Positions 41,554 through 53,180 are shown, counted from the stretch's first letter. The stretch is 64,000 nt of DNA from Branchipolynoe longqiensis (GCA_030323885.1 CM059197.1:27857178-27921177), one strand, 5' to 3'. Numbers and translations: made by a program. The notes: generated from the sequence alone by a model not told the origin.

Positions 41554-41823
41554 GCGCCCAATCCATCGGTTAGACCGGCGTGATTGACTCCCCAGCGCCG
41601 CCAAATGGCCGGCGCGTCGCGACGGCAGGGGGCGCCCTGCGCCGTGCCGCCATGCCTGGCCGTCGTTGGGGTAATTTTCCGATATATCTTAGCCACGGCG
41701 CGCGGTCCAAGGGACTACCAATCGTAGGGCGCGGGTCTGTATGGGCCGCCCAAGGGAATTGGTGGATGGTTAGTCGGAGGTAAAGGTATTGGTGTGTATG
41801 GGCGGCATAATTGTGTTTACTGT

Positions 41824-41879
41824 TGGGGCTATACCGCAGAAACATTTATATATATATATGTCTCTGCGTTATAGCCCCA
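41824..41879. repeat. Hairpin with 21-bp stem
   Basis: TGGGGCTATACCGCAGAAACA and its near complement (TGTCTCTGCGTTATAGCCCC plus A) are separated by a TTATATATATATA loop. Two mismatches by eye. Confidence 0.85.
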
Positions 41880-41964
41880 TATAGCTGCGGTATATATCGT
41901 TACACATACATATATATGCATATTTACACATATTGTTAACTGTTATATGTGCCTTATGCAGTGA

Positions 41965-42068
41965 TGAAAAAGGGGAAAGATTGTGCCTAGAGCGGGAATC
42001 GAACCCAAATCTTTTGCATTCCGGGCCACTGTGCCAACTATTACATCGCCTATGCTACCTGATGTCAT
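41965..42068 (-). repeat. tRNA-like repeat T, minus
   Basis: The minus strand reads as a tRNA-like cloverleaf with TTTGGGTTCGATTCCCGC and CTAGGC, followed by ACAATCTTTCCCCTTTT. It matches 62548-62632. Confidence 0.6.
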
Positions 42069-42319
42069 CAACCTACCCACGCCTACCTGGCTATGTGGCT
42101 CCTTGCCTGAGACTGTGAGAGTCCAGTGCAGACAACTACATGTGTATGCATACACATGATACTAATACATTCGCATATATGGCATTTCTGTCGAGAATAT
42201 GGCAAACTCGGTGTTACCATGACCACGCCGTTATTCGGACGTCTGGTCTGATTGCATGTATATAATTACAACATCGGGTCCTCAATTCACAGTAGAACAA
42301 CATGTGCTTCAATGTGACT

Positions 42320-42510
42320 CACCGCGTCTGTAGAGCGCAGGCTTTCCGGGCGAAAGGTCAGGATTTCTATTCCCAGTTGTGTCAAATCAATGACTTACAA
42401 AATTGATATTGGCTCTACCTAGCCTGGCCCTCTGTATTACTAGGATAGGGCAAGGACTGGATAGCTCAGTGTCAGGATACTGTGATTGAGCGGGAAATAT
42501 TGCCCTGGTG
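42320..42510 (+). mobile_element. SINE-X, head II, 3'-truncated, plus
   Basis: Head II (AGAGCGCAGGCTTTCC) and body as far as GTGATTGAGCGGGAAATA. Confidence 0.7.
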
Positions 42511-43201
42511 TACAAATTCTCCGAGTAAGTGAATATTGAATATCGAGATGGTTAAATATGAAACAGTACTCCCTTTATAATGCTTACACCGGGGGAGGGA
42601 AACAATGCCCCTTTAATCACAATCCCTCCCCCTTATCTCCCCCAGCCACACAGTCACCACATGTTATGTAAGCCCATGATAGCCAGGTGGTGGCCAAAGC
42701 TGGGTGGGAGGGGGGTGAGTCCTTAAAGCAGCCAATGGAGAACTATGTTAAGGAGAGAAGTGACTGGTGTGCATGAGGGTAAGAGCCAATAAGAATGTCT
42801 ATAACATCCACTGTTGCATGTATCTAAAAACATATATAAACTGAATAAAACTAAGCAATAAGTCTATTATCTACCTACACTTCTGCTGGTGCTGTACTCG
42901 GATCGTGTTTTATGTTGTGTGTTGTCTCTACTATGGGGTAAGCTCTAGCATGTAAATTATCTAATACAGATATAAAAGGGGGAACTGTGAATTGTACGCC
43001 TTATGCAGGATATTATGCCTTATGCAGGATACTACGCCTCATGCAGTATATTAGGGCAGTCTAGCCTTGTTGAGCAGTACAGCTACTAAAAGAAAGAACA
43101 TAATGAAAGCTAACCATATCCCTCGCATACCACCTAACTGGATCGGCCATCAATAGCTTTCTAACGCCCGCATATATGACATGCGGGGACCCGCAAATAC
43201 G
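42511..43201. other. No gene; short GCCTTATGCAGGATA tandem
   Basis: At 42998-43052 a 20-bp unit (TACGCCTTATGCAGGATATT-like) is repeated about three times. The rest is unassigned. Confidence 0.5.
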
Positions 43202-43340
43202 GGATGTCATACTGGTGCCGGCACACTGGTCATCCTGTGAGAAAGCACTATAAAGTCGCCATGACTGCACACTCACAGGTCGCTGCCCATTCTGCTATGA
43301 TTTTTAGATTTTTCCAGGACGTAAAACTCCCTACAACCAA
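43202..43340 (+). mobile_element. SINE-X 3' half, degraded, plus
   Basis: CACTATAAAGTCGCCATGAC and CCAGGACGTAAAACTCC are readable. Confidence 0.6.
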
Positions 43341-43394
43341 CGATATGGTAATGGGGCTCATTTTGGAAACTACACTGATAGCAAGTCAGGTACC

Positions 43395-43640
43395 GGCTTC
43401 TCACAGTGGTCACTGATAGTAGATTGATAGTGCTGCCCCACTGGGATACCGTTACATGACCTAACATGCTAGTATTCACATCACCCTGATATAGTACCAA
43501 TCAGTCCTTAGCCTATTTTATTAAACGCGAGGGCCAGGCAATCTAGAGACAGGATCAATGATGTATATTTATGGCTTGATTCGGCCAATGATTTATCTCA
43601 AGACCTCACGGGCAAAAAGTAGGCGCTCTGCCCACTCAAC
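43395..43640 (-). mobile_element. SINE-X, heavily degraded, minus
   Basis: TGCCCCACTGGGATACC, CAGTCCTTAGCCTATTTTAT and a residual head can be followed. Confidence 0.5.
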
Positions 43641-44229
43641 CAACCCCCTCTATTAATTATCAATGGGTGCCAAACAGCTTTCAAATTATGCGAACGAATC
43701 ACTTTGAGCTATTTTCTCAAATGTCAATCAAATAGTCATCGCACTTAATTAAGCAGGTGCTGATTAACAAATCCGTCTCCATTTCAATTAACCGACATGT
43801 TAGACATTTCGAATAATATCCTAGTATAAAGAAAACGGGTGGAAATGATATGGAATAGTTTACCAAAGTAGCGTCTGGGATCTACGACTCGGCCAGTAGT
43901 CAGTAGAAACATTGCATGCTTGCCATACTCAAAGCCTGCCCGTAAATATTTAAAACTTAACAAGGAATGCTATGCCACTTTTGAATCATAGATAGTTATC
44001 CAGTGGACAGTGTATTTTCGTATAGGCACACAACTGTGATATATAGTTCATACATAGAGAGAGTTACTATAAATACTTAATGTAAACATTTACTATAAAT
44101 AGTTCATGTAAATGGATTTACTATATAGTTCTTATGCAGATTTACTATATATAAGAGTTAAAGTTGAATAGTTGGATGATTTTAAGTTTTCTTCGATACA
44201 TATATATTTTCAGAGATACATATATTAGC
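43641..44229. other. No gene; TTACTATA tandem stretch
   Basis: At about 44060-44155 an approx. 35-bp unit containing TTTACTATANATAGTTC is repeated imperfectly. No gene seen. Confidence 0.45.
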
Positions 44230-44232
44230 CTG

Positions 44233-44312
44233 ATCAGTATAATCAACCTTACATTACTTTGAAGTAACTTTTATTTTAGATGGCTAACTTTTGAGATATT
44301 TCATATGATGAA
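44233..44312 (+). mobile_element. MITE-C internal fragment, plus
   Basis: TTTGAAGTAACTTTTATTTT and GGCTAACTTTTGAGATATTT are shared with MITE-C copies. Confidence 0.6.
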
Positions 44313-44689
44313 TGCAAGAACACCAACAAACTAAAAGCCTAAGCTGCTGGTCGATATAAAGCGTTAAATATTTTCATTTTGTGATGAAGTGATGGAGGCT
44401 GTTTTGTTAAAAGACCTTAAAAGTCCAGCAAGAAATTTCACAATTATTGGGGCCGGCGTCTATGACGCATTAATTTGTTGATTGTGATAAATCGGACACC
44501 AGATCTTATCCGTCAGGAGTCTACGTAGACTAAAAGCATGCACTCACAGTGCACTGTTCCAACCCGAGCCGTGGCCAGCCCTGCCTTCACTGAGATTCAA
44601 CCCCAGGGTCTCCGCGCAAACCTTTACACCCTCATCGCTCAACCAAAGCGGCACATTTTTGAAAGCATGGTTGCTGGTGGTATCAATGT
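44313..44689. other. No recognisable gene or element
   Basis: Nothing supported. Confidence 0.4.
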
Positions 44690-45021
44690 TGTTGGTTGGT
44701 TGTTGGAATTTTACGCCCTAGCAACATCTGAGGTCATATCAGAACGTGTATCGACTTGTGACAGTGCGGACTCACAGTGACTTTATAGTGTTGCCCCACT
44801 GGGAGACCAGGCCGTCGGCATCATGACCTGATATTCCACTCACTCACATTATCCTGACACTGGGCACACCATTCCTTGCCCTATCCTGATAATGCTGAGC
44901 GTCAGGCTAGGAAGCGACAAGTACCAATTTTGTATCGCATTGGTTTGACTCGACCGGGATTCGAACTCCCAACCTTCCGCACGGGAAGCCTGCGCTATAG
45001 CCGATTCGGCCACCTCGTCCT
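44690..45021 (-). mobile_element. SINE-X, head II, full length, minus
   Basis: Tail at left (TTGTTGGTTGGTTGTTGG), full body, head II at right (GAATTCGAACTCCC-type B box, GCCGATTCGGCCACCTCGTC in plus orientation). Confidence 0.85.
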
Positions 45022-45396
45022 GCCCTTCTTGAAAGCAAAACGCTTAGCAATTTAACAACTTAGCCAGATGTGATCAAAGTTAGGTTTACCCTCGAAGCTA
45101 AAAACTCCCTAAAGCGAAGTAAGATAAATTAATATGGCCAACCTAATATATATATATGTCTAAAATATATGGCAGAAACCCAAAACCATCGGTATGCAAC
45201 TTTAATAGACTGAGATATAGTTGCATTATTCTTCTCTTTGTGTATATCTATGCACTTATTTTTAGCTCTCGCATGCATGTTATTTACGCTAAGTACCATT
45301 TTTGCATGGGACCTGCTAATAAACAGGTGCGTGAGTGCCAGCAGACACTAACACGATCAGTATATAATTTCTATTGTGCATTGTCATGTAAATAAT
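45022..45396. other. No recognisable gene or element
   Basis: AT-rich. A 79-codon frame has no recognisable motif. Confidence 0.35.
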
Positions 45397-45398
45397 TC

Positions 45399-45765
45399 AT
45401 CATCATCATCATCATGCTGTCGGTCGCGATGCGACAAAGACTCCTTTCATTACTTGACTGCCGCTCTCCTTGTGCAGTTGTACATTTCATGAAAGCTGCA
45501 TGCAAAAGTGCTGAAGTGCTGCTGGCTTTTGCAAGTTACCAGCAGCAATCTCTCGGGGAGCAAATAGAGGTTTCAGACCGGCAAGAACATGTCAAGACAG
45601 GCGCAAAACTATTCGTCCCTGCAGTGGTCGGGAGATGTTGGGAGTTCCATACATCAACCGCCCTTAATGATGCCACAGTGACATGGTTTTCTGTTTACGG
45701 TTTGCTCCCTTAGCCGTCGGTTCTGTCAAGAACCTGTACCACAAGGCAGTGGTTTACAACTCTGC
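45399..45765 (-). mobile_element. Chimeric retroposon RC, copy 1, minus
   Basis: The minus reading gives module R (from about 45760: TTGTGGTACAGGTTCTTGAC through TTTCATGAAATGTAC), joined at about 45475 to the last about 75 bp of the RTE-like LINE (GGAGAGCGGCAGTCAAG, CGACCGACAGCATG) and a (GAT)n tail. The LINE part is shorter than in the other two copies. Confidence 0.8.
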
Positions 45766-45924
45766 AAGGCAGGGGCGTCAAACTCCCCGCATACCAGTAT
45801 ATTGACACAGCGGAGAAGAGATGCCCATTGTGTACTAATGGATTAGTTTCTTCTGTGAATTAACTCATACAAAAATGTAATAAAGCTCTCATTCAGCTGT
45901 AGGTGACGTTTTCAATACGCAACA

Positions 45925-46138
45925 CCAGACGGGATGGCCGAATGAGTTAGAGCGTCCATCTCTCATGTTGATAGACCATGGGATCGTGGGTTCGAACACA
46001 GGTCGATCAAATCAATAACTTAAAAATTGATACTTGTCGCTTGCTAGCCAGGCGCTCGGCATTATTAGCAGTGGAGCATTGGAATGAGGAAGACCAGTCG
46101 TCTGCGACTGAGATTTCTCCAGCTTAAACAACTAATGT
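45925..46138 (+). mobile_element. SINE-Y (head I + tail Y), plus
   Basis: Near-consensus head I, a shortened linker, then GGAATGAGGAAGACCAGTCG and CAGCTTAAACAACTAATG. Confidence 0.8.
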
Positions 46139-46140
46139 CC

Positions 46141-47304
46141 CCCAAAAACATCCACAAAAATCCCACCGATACTGCTATTGGAACCTGTTTACTCAGGAAC
46201 ATGATGTTTCTTCCTCAGCGTGCCAACACTACTCTGTCTAGAGTGGATTATATATTAAATAAATAATGCACAGTTTATGCCTGCCTGCCCAGAAGGCTAA
46301 ACTACAGCCATTTGCTCACTTCTCCGGGAACTGGGGAGCCGAAGTGATTCATTTGCTGATTAATTATGTATGCCCTTAGTAAGTTAATTAGTCATAGTGC
46401 AACTTATGAAGTGGACAATGCACCAGCAAGCAGTAGTGGGTGCAGGAGGTGGGAGAATGAGAGGTGGGGAGGTAGGAGGTGTGTGTGTGTGTAGGGGGGG
46501 GCATGCTTCTGGGAGCAATGACCGGGAGGGGACCTAGGGGGTAGGGCATAGGCCAGGATCTCCTCACCCATAGGCCAGGATTGAGTTAGTTATGGGATAG
46601 GCTGTCTCCCTCACTGTGCTGTCCACCCTACATTATTACATGAAACACATGATGGTATTTAACCAACAATTGTATTCCAGTTGAATAATAATATTGCAAC
46701 CAGGTAGTTAGCACTTGTGATAAAATTAGCTACAAATAGAATAGGCTTTCAACCCTGAACTAATTTGGTGTGTATTATAATTATCATTTTATTGTTATTG
46801 AAACTATTAGCATACTATGATGTTAATTAAAATCCCCATTGATCCTTCTAAAAATTATAGTTACATTGCTGTATTTATGGGTTGAATTATGATATGACAG
46901 TAATTGATGTGGGCTAGTTAAACTTGGGGCGATTAGGGGGATTTTAATTTGTGACAAGTTCTGATAGTTCCTTTCATAATAATAGTAATGATAATACAAT
47001 ATGATACAAATAAGGGGCACTAAATCCTTTTCGGGCTGATGAGCTTAGTGATTGGATTGTACCCAATTTAATGGCTCGGGTGAAGGTCATGGCACCCGCC
47101 TTCGCGTACTACCTCTGGGGAGCCATCCATATCAATCTACTTCAATACGTAAATGCAGCACCGCAGCGCGAAAACAGAAGACCACACATGTTGCTATAGA
47201 TAAATAGATAGTTGAGAACAGGGCTCGTATTCGCAGTATGTTTTCTATAAAGAATCATGTTATAAATAAATTGCACTATTGTTGTTCATATTGCCGCTGT
47301 GAAT
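46141..47304. other. No recognisable gene or element
   Basis: 46430-46560 is G-rich (GGAGGTGGGAGAATGAGAGG and a GT/poly-G run). The remainder is AT-rich. No gene supported. Confidence 0.4.
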
Positions 47305-47375
47305 ATAATCATAGCTGCCGACACGGTGTAAAAACAAAGAACAAAAACAACTACAACAAAAAAAAAAATAAATAA
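47305..47375 (+). repeat. Fragment related to the 94-bp hairpin insert
   Basis: TAGCTGCCGACACGGTGTAA followed by A/C-rich AAGAACAAAAACAACTACAA matches one arm plus tail of the insert at 20018-20111 in reverse. Confidence 0.5.
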
Positions 47376-47576
47376 ACACCATCAATCAATTGATCATACC
47401 TTCTATGATCTTTGATATTTCTATCACTGTGTGGACCACTCATGTCCTGAGATGACGTTAGATGTTGCTAGGACGTGCAACCGAAATTTAGGAGAGCAAC
47501 GTGTGGGTGGCATAATCAACTGTTGGTTGTGTTATTTGGCTCTGTGTTGTATCTCGCCAATTTTAATCCTGATTAA

Positions 47577-47913
47577 AGTTGCATGGTTTTGAGTTTCCTT
47601 TCTTTTCTGAGATAAACATATTCGGTTGTTCATTATAATCTACCTTACTTTAGTTTGAAGTCACTTCTATTTTAAATTGCTAACTTTTGAGATATTTGAA
47701 ATGGAAACATGCTAAATTAATGTTGGCAAGCTTGTTAAAACTCGATCACCATAGGCTTCTGAAGTAACAGGTTATATTAATTGACTCAGTATCCCCTTAT
47801 ATGTGATGACAAATTCTTAATAGGTGCACCACCCTCTAGGGTAAATATGTAGAATCAAATCTAGATAATTGTTTTGGTTTTGAAAACTTTATGTTTCATC
47901 GGACTATGCAACT
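47577..47913 (+). mobile_element. MITE-C, copy 2, uninterrupted
   Basis: Starts AGTTGCATGGTTTTGAG, ends CATCGGACTATGCAACT, with TTAA on both sides (47573-47576, 47914-47917). The duplicated locus without it has one TTAA (near 48944). About 337 bp, non-coding. Confidence 0.85.
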
Positions 47914-48300
47914 TTAATTTGCCACTACAGGCAGAGTTCGGGGTCCGCAACCCAGTGAGGTTAACCCTCCATGCACCACCAACCCAGTTCAGAGTTCTGT
48001 CTCTGCAGTACACTCTGGAGCCACTGAACCATCTCCAAACCTCTCGTCCTACAGATTATTCCAGTGCCAACCTAAACAACTGGTTTCAAGGAAATATTAG
48101 GTATTTCCTAGAAGCCAGTTAAAATTACAGTGGTGTGTCACAGGATGGCAAATTTTGCCCTCCTGTGACACCGCTTTCATTTTTGTGTGCACCATACTAG
48201 ATCAAGTCCCAGGTAATTAAATGAGAAGTCTGACCACCTCCGTTAACCCTAACTTGAAGGTCATATTACCAACATTATTGGATATAGGTATAACACATCA

Positions 48301-48720
48301 TGCTTTGTGGTACAGGTTCTTGACAGAACCGAAGGATAAGGGAGCAAACCATAAACAGAAAACCATGTCACTGTGGCAGCATTAAGGGCGGTTGATGTAT
48401 GGAACTCCCAACATCTCCCGACCAGCCACTGCAGGGACAAATATTTTTGCGCCTGTCTTGACATGTTCTTGCCAGTGTGAAACCTTTATTTGCTCCCCGA
48501 GAGAGTGCTGCTGGTAACTTGCAAAAGCCAGCAGCACTTCAACACTTTTGCAGGCAGCTTTCATGAAATGTATACCATCAAGAGAAACCTGAAGCTGAGA
48601 GACATTAAGACCGACTCATGGATGCAACTCTCACAGCAGAGAGCTAAATGGAGAGTGGCAGTCAAGTAATGAAAGCAGTCTTTGTCGCATCGCGACCGAC
48701 AGCATGATGATGATGATGAC
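48301..48720 (+). mobile_element. Chimeric retroposon RC, copy 2, plus
   Basis: Module R (about 48303-48571, ending TTTCATGAAATGT) is joined to the LINE at ATACCATCAAGAGAAACCTG, followed by the LINE C-terminal coding end and the (GAT)n tail. The duplicate locus at 49787 lacks it, which fixes both ends. Confidence 0.85.
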
Positions 48721-48810
48721 ACATGCAGTAGTTCATCTCAGGAGTATGCATACCCTGGGAACATCAAATATTCAGACAAATCATATCGAGACATTATCTT
48801 AGATGTTGAT

Positions 48811-49843
48811 ATCCTGAGATGATATCCATTACATTAGATGTCGCTAAGATGTATAACCGAAATACAACACAGCAACATACAGCTTAAACAACTGTGGGTG
48901 GTGTTATTTGACTATGTGTATCTCACCAATTTTAATCCAGATTAATCCACCAGTACAGATGGAGTTTGTGGTCCGCGACCCTGCAAGGTTAACCCTCCAT
49001 GCACCACTGACCCACTTAATACCATCTTCTCTGCAATACACTCTGGAGCCAATGAATCATCTCCAACCTCGTCCTCTTACAGGTTCCCTGTCCCGGTGTA
49101 AAGATTTCCAATTCCGCCTTGATTGAAGTTCTCCCACCGGACCTTGAACACGTTTTCAAATTCATCCCATGGGAATTTGAAAACGTTTTCGTTTTAGCTC
49201 CCTCGTTTTAACTTTCCCTCCCCCCATTTTTGGGGAATTTTCTTTATTTTTTAATTTTGTTATATTTTTCATGACAAATATAATAATACACAGAGAATAG
49301 CCCAATGGAAATTATTACTAGTACAACAAAACATATTTCATCCCAAATGACACAAAAAGTCTCAAAGATGGCTAAGAAAAAAATATTATATGTCTGAATT
49401 TTAAACCGTTTTTATTCAAAGTTTTTTAATCAATTCTAAATTCCCAGATGGGAAAATTTGAAAATAGGTGGAGGAATCTGAAAACTGTTTTTAATTTCCC
49501 TCCCAGGAATCTGAAAACGTTTTCAATTTCATGGAAGGGAAATTAAAAACGTTTTCAGATTCTCGGGGGGAACTTGGAAAGGGGGGAAATTGAAATTGTT
49601 ACACCGGGGCCAACCTAGTAACTGGCTTCTTGGAAATATTTGCCCTCCCGTGACACCACTTTAATTTGTTTAGGCGCCACATCTGGCCATGTCTCAGGGA
49701 ATTAAATGAGAGGTCTGACAATCTCCATGAAACCCTAACTTGAAGGTCATATTACCAACATTAATGGATTCAGGTGTCACACCTCATACACATGCGGTAG
49801 TTCATGTCAGTAGCATGCATACCTAGGAAAGTCAATTATTCAG
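48811..49843 (+). repeat. Tandem duplication, copy 2
   Basis: Partner of 47443-48776. It lacks the two insertions of copy 1 but has its own insertion, MITE-G (49092-49609). Confidence 0.8.
49092..49609. mobile_element. MITE-G inside the duplicated copy
   Basis: Ends CCCGGTGTAA and TTACACCGGGG are inverted. The interior is built from repeated GAAAACGTTTTC palindromes and AATTTGAAAA words. The duplicate at about 48060 lacks it. About 518 bp, non-coding. Confidence 0.7.
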
Positions 49844-50149
49844 CAAGTCTGCACTTTCGCACGACACTAGGAAGAAATTGAATGCCACGCGGTGTAATGA
49901 AGAGCCCTCAATATTGCTGTCGATGCGTAGTGAGGAGAGAGAATGGTCACGGTACTGTTGCTGTCATTTCTGCAAGTATTGAAGGTACATTACTGGGAAA
50001 CCCTCAGGTTCCCATACTATGAATATACCTATGTTAGTATCTATCCAAACACGATAGCCATCTGTGTTTGATAAGGAAATGTGTTCAACACAGATATGTG
50101 TATGTCTGGGATTAGCTTGGTTCTCAGTACTGAAACTTAATTTTTTCTT
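49844..50149. other. No recognisable gene or element
   Basis: Nothing supported. Confidence 0.4.
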
Positions 50150-50456
50150 TTTCTTTTCTTGGGGACTTATACTGCCTATCATGGATAAGTCTGAATAGAC
50201 TTGTTTTCACCATTAGACAATTTGTTGATAGAAAGCCAGAGCCTATGCTTTTACCAACCCAACGGATTGTTTTACCTCCAACACCACATGGTATGAGAGC
50301 AACTGGCCTTTGATGACACTGTAAGTTATACATAGCGGTGGCAATCCAAATTGGCAGAGGTGGGGGGCATGGGGAATCGAACCACCGACCTTCAGATTAG
50401 TAGTCCGACCTATACAAAAAAGGCAGACACTCTAACCACTCCGCCACAGAGAACAC
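50150..50456 (-). mobile_element. SINE-III, full length, minus
   Basis: Poly-T at left, body with AAGGCCAGTTGCTCTCATAC on the minus strand, head TCTGTGGCGGAGTGGTTAGA at right. Confidence 0.85.
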
Positions 50457-50463
50457 ATTTTTT

Positions 50464-50605
50464 TAGATATCTACTTTACTTTAGTTTGAAGTAACTTTTA
50501 TTGTAAATCGCTAACTTTTCAGATATTTGGAGTGCAAATGTGTCAAATTAGTTTCGGCAAGCATTACACTCTGGCACCACAGGCTACATCGGTAACAAGT
50601 TCTAT
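50464..50605 (+). mobile_element. MITE-C internal fragment, plus
   Basis: TTTAGTTTGAAGTAACTTTT through ATTAGTTTCGGCAAGC and CCACAGGCTAC. Both ends are missing. Confidence 0.65.
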
Positions 50606-50761
50606 TACATTGTTTTTATTCCCAATCCGTTGTTCGAATCAATACTGTATGATATACACAAATACATTGCCAAAAGCTTAAAAAATAGAGGAAGTCAAAC
50701 ACAGTCGGAGCCTATGCATTCTCCCAGGAGGGCAGATCACTGTTGGCGTTAGCATCAAGGT
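50606..50761 (+). repeat. Local duplication, copy 1
   Basis: About 155 bp (ATTCCCAATCCGTTGTTCGA to GTTAGCATCAAGG) is repeated at 52612-52768, in both places just right of a minus-strand SINE-III. Confidence 0.8.
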
Positions 50762-51094
50762 TGTTTGTTGGATTTTACGTCCTAGCAACATATAAGGTCT
50801 TCTTGGGTACTGACTTGTGACAGTGCGCGCTCATGGCAACTTTATAGTGATGCCCCACTGGGAGACCAGGCCACCAGTACCATGACCTGATATCCCACTC
50901 AGTCACATTATCCCGATACCAGTACTTGCCATATCCTAATAATGCCGAGCGCCTGGCTAGAATTAGGAAGCGACAAGTGTACATTAATAAGTCATCGGTT
51001 TGACTCGACCAGTGCTCAAACACATATGTTTGAATCCCACAATCCACCAAAATGGGAGACGGACGCTCAACTCATTGGGCCATCCCGTCTGGTC
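50762..51094 (-). mobile_element. SINE-X, head I, minus, with TSD
   Basis: TTGTTTGTTGGATTTTACGTC at left, head I at right. GTTAGCATYAAGG flanks both ends (about 50749-50761 and 51095-51107). Confidence 0.85.
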
Positions 51095-51107
51095 GTTAGC
51101 ATTAAGG

Positions 51108-51420
51108 TGCGTTGTCAGGGAGAGTTTAAGCAGCTCGAGTAGTATGGAGCAATGGGCGTTTTAGGACGGTGCAGCGGTACACCCAGCAGGGCAGTTACTT
51201 AACGTAAACACCCGAGCCGGGGACCAAGGGTCGGCACACAATGTTTATACCCAGGCTTTGGGGACCGCTGTTGTTACTTACATCAATGTGGTAGCGGGTG
51301 GAGCTCGGTTAGATTAGACTGATCCTGGTGAGGAAGCAAGGCAACAAACACCCTGTGGGGTATAACTAACATTTGGTACTACACGTCTTTAACTATACGT
51401 CTGTCTGTCTTTCTTTCTGT
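51108..51420. other. No recognisable gene or element
   Basis: Nothing supported. Confidence 0.4.
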
Positions 51421-51451
51421 ATGTACACACATATATACATATATGTGTGTA

Positions 51452-51493
<42 letters not shown>

Positions 51494-51592
51494 TACATAC
51501 ACATAATACATATACAAGTAATACATGTACACATAATGCATATACACATAATACGTATATACAAGTAATATATATATACACACATGTACTAT
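51421..51592. repeat. ATAC/TA microsatellite array
   Basis: (TA)n core at 51460-51486 flanked by ACATATACACATAATAC-type units. Tyr/Ile/Cys-rich frames in it are artefacts. Confidence 0.9.
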
Positions 51593-52315
51593 ATGGTCGA
51601 TTCTCAAAGCATATATATACCTAGTTAATATCTGTTAATCTATGATTTCTTAATTTATATACATGTTCAACATATATGTCAGAATTATTTCATACATTTA
51701 CATTTTTATTTCATGGCGAAGGACTGAACTTATCTGTACCACCCACAACAAAGCTGTTTTTTCTACTTAACTATGTACTAGTTGCTCCAATTAATAGGTA
51801 ATAGCATCTTTTCCTTAGAAAAAACGTTCACTTATATGCCATAATCTTGCTCCTTTCAGAAATATAAACTTTATTCTCCTAGCATAAAGCAGTGTTTAGG
51901 GTTACCCATTTTATTTTTGCAGACGGACGGTTATGGGCATTCATATTTCCAGTAATATATAGTATATAGTTATAAGGACACTGAGTAAACACATTTAGTT
52001 TTAACATTCCTTATGCCTATAACACACAAAGTCCACATCAGATAGGTATATTCCAGAAGGTACCATGGTCATAGTACAGATCTTTTTATTATTTAAATAT
52101 CGGAGACGGACGGTTATGCAAATGACCTGTAAAGTATACAAAAAATACACATCCGAGTTAAAAATAAATAAACTCAGTGTTGGAACCTATTAGCCTTCTA
52201 ACCACATTATTAACGAACCTGGGGTATTAAAACACGTTTGTTGCAGTTTTGTGAGAAGTGACCATATACAGATGTAATACATATACACGTAATACATAGG
52301 CACATACTACATATA
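51593..52315. other. No recognisable gene or element
   Basis: AT-rich. GACGGACGGTTATG occurs at about 51922 and 52106, so part may be an old duplication. Confidence 0.4.
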
Positions 52316-52602
52316 CTATCATGGATAAGTCTGAATAGACTTGTTTTCACCATTAGACAGTTTGTCAATAGAAAGCCCGAGCCTGCACTTTTACCGACCC
52401 ATGGCATTGTTAACCTCCCACAACACATAGACATGGTATGAGGGCATCCAGCCTTTGATGAGGCTGTAAGTTATACACAGTGGTGGAAATCCAAATTGGC
52501 AGAGGTAGGGGGGGCATGGGGAATCGAACCACCAACCTTCAGATTAGGAGTCAGACCTAGAAAAAAGTCAGACACTCTAACAACTATGCCACAGAGAACA
52601 CC
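52316..52602 (-). mobile_element. SINE-III, minus
   Basis: Same family as 50150-50456; the poly-T end is lost and merges into the ATAC-type sequence at left. Confidence 0.8.
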
Positions 52603-52611
52603 ACTTACATT

Positions 52612-52768
52612 GTTTGTATTCCCAATCCGTCGATCGAATCAAGTACTGTATGATATACAAAAATAGATTGTCAAAAGCTAAATAAAAGAAGAAGTCAAAC
52701 ACAGTCGGAGTCTATGCACTCTCCCAGGAGGGCCGATCCCTGTTGGCGGTAGCATCAAGGCTAGTTGT
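52612..52768 (+). repeat. Local duplication, copy 2
   Basis: Matches 50606-50761. It is not followed by the SINE-X but has a residual CTAGTTGTTGGAG. Confidence 0.8.
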
Positions 52769-52774
52769 TGGAGT

Positions 52775-53180
52775 ACATACACACATAATGCATATACAAG
52801 TAATACATATACACGCAATACATTTACATGTAATACATATATACATGTAATACGTATACATATACTACATACATACACAATACATACACAAGTAATATAT
52901 ATATATAGATGCAATACATATATATATAATACCTATATACATGTAATACATATATATGTAATACATGCACACATAATACATATACAGCTAAAACATATAC
53001 ATCAACTACATATACATGTAATATATATACATGTAATACATATACACATACTACATATACATATAAAACATATACGCAAAATAGTACATATTGGTATATT
53101 ATTATTAATGTAAATATCATACATATAAAGAATACACATACATATGTATGCCTAGATATACATACATACATACTACATGT
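52775..53180. repeat. ATACATATACATGTA-type minisatellite
   Basis: Imperfect units of about 15-18 bp (TACATATACATGTAA and variants). Confidence 0.9.

Larger units (their letters stand above)
47443..48776 (+). repeat. Tandem duplication, copy 1
   Basis: Duplicated with 48811-49843. Shared landmarks are TCCTGAGATGA, CTCRCCAATTTTAATCC, GGTTAACCCTCCATGCACCA, CTTGAAGGTCATATTACCAA and TAGTTCATSTCAG. Copy 1 alone contains MITE-C (47577-47913) and a chimeric retroposon (48301-48720). Confidence 0.8.

Noticed and set aside
51379..53171. Tyr/Ile/Cys-rich frames in the ATAC arrays
   Set aside because: Periodic translations of microsatellites on both strands.
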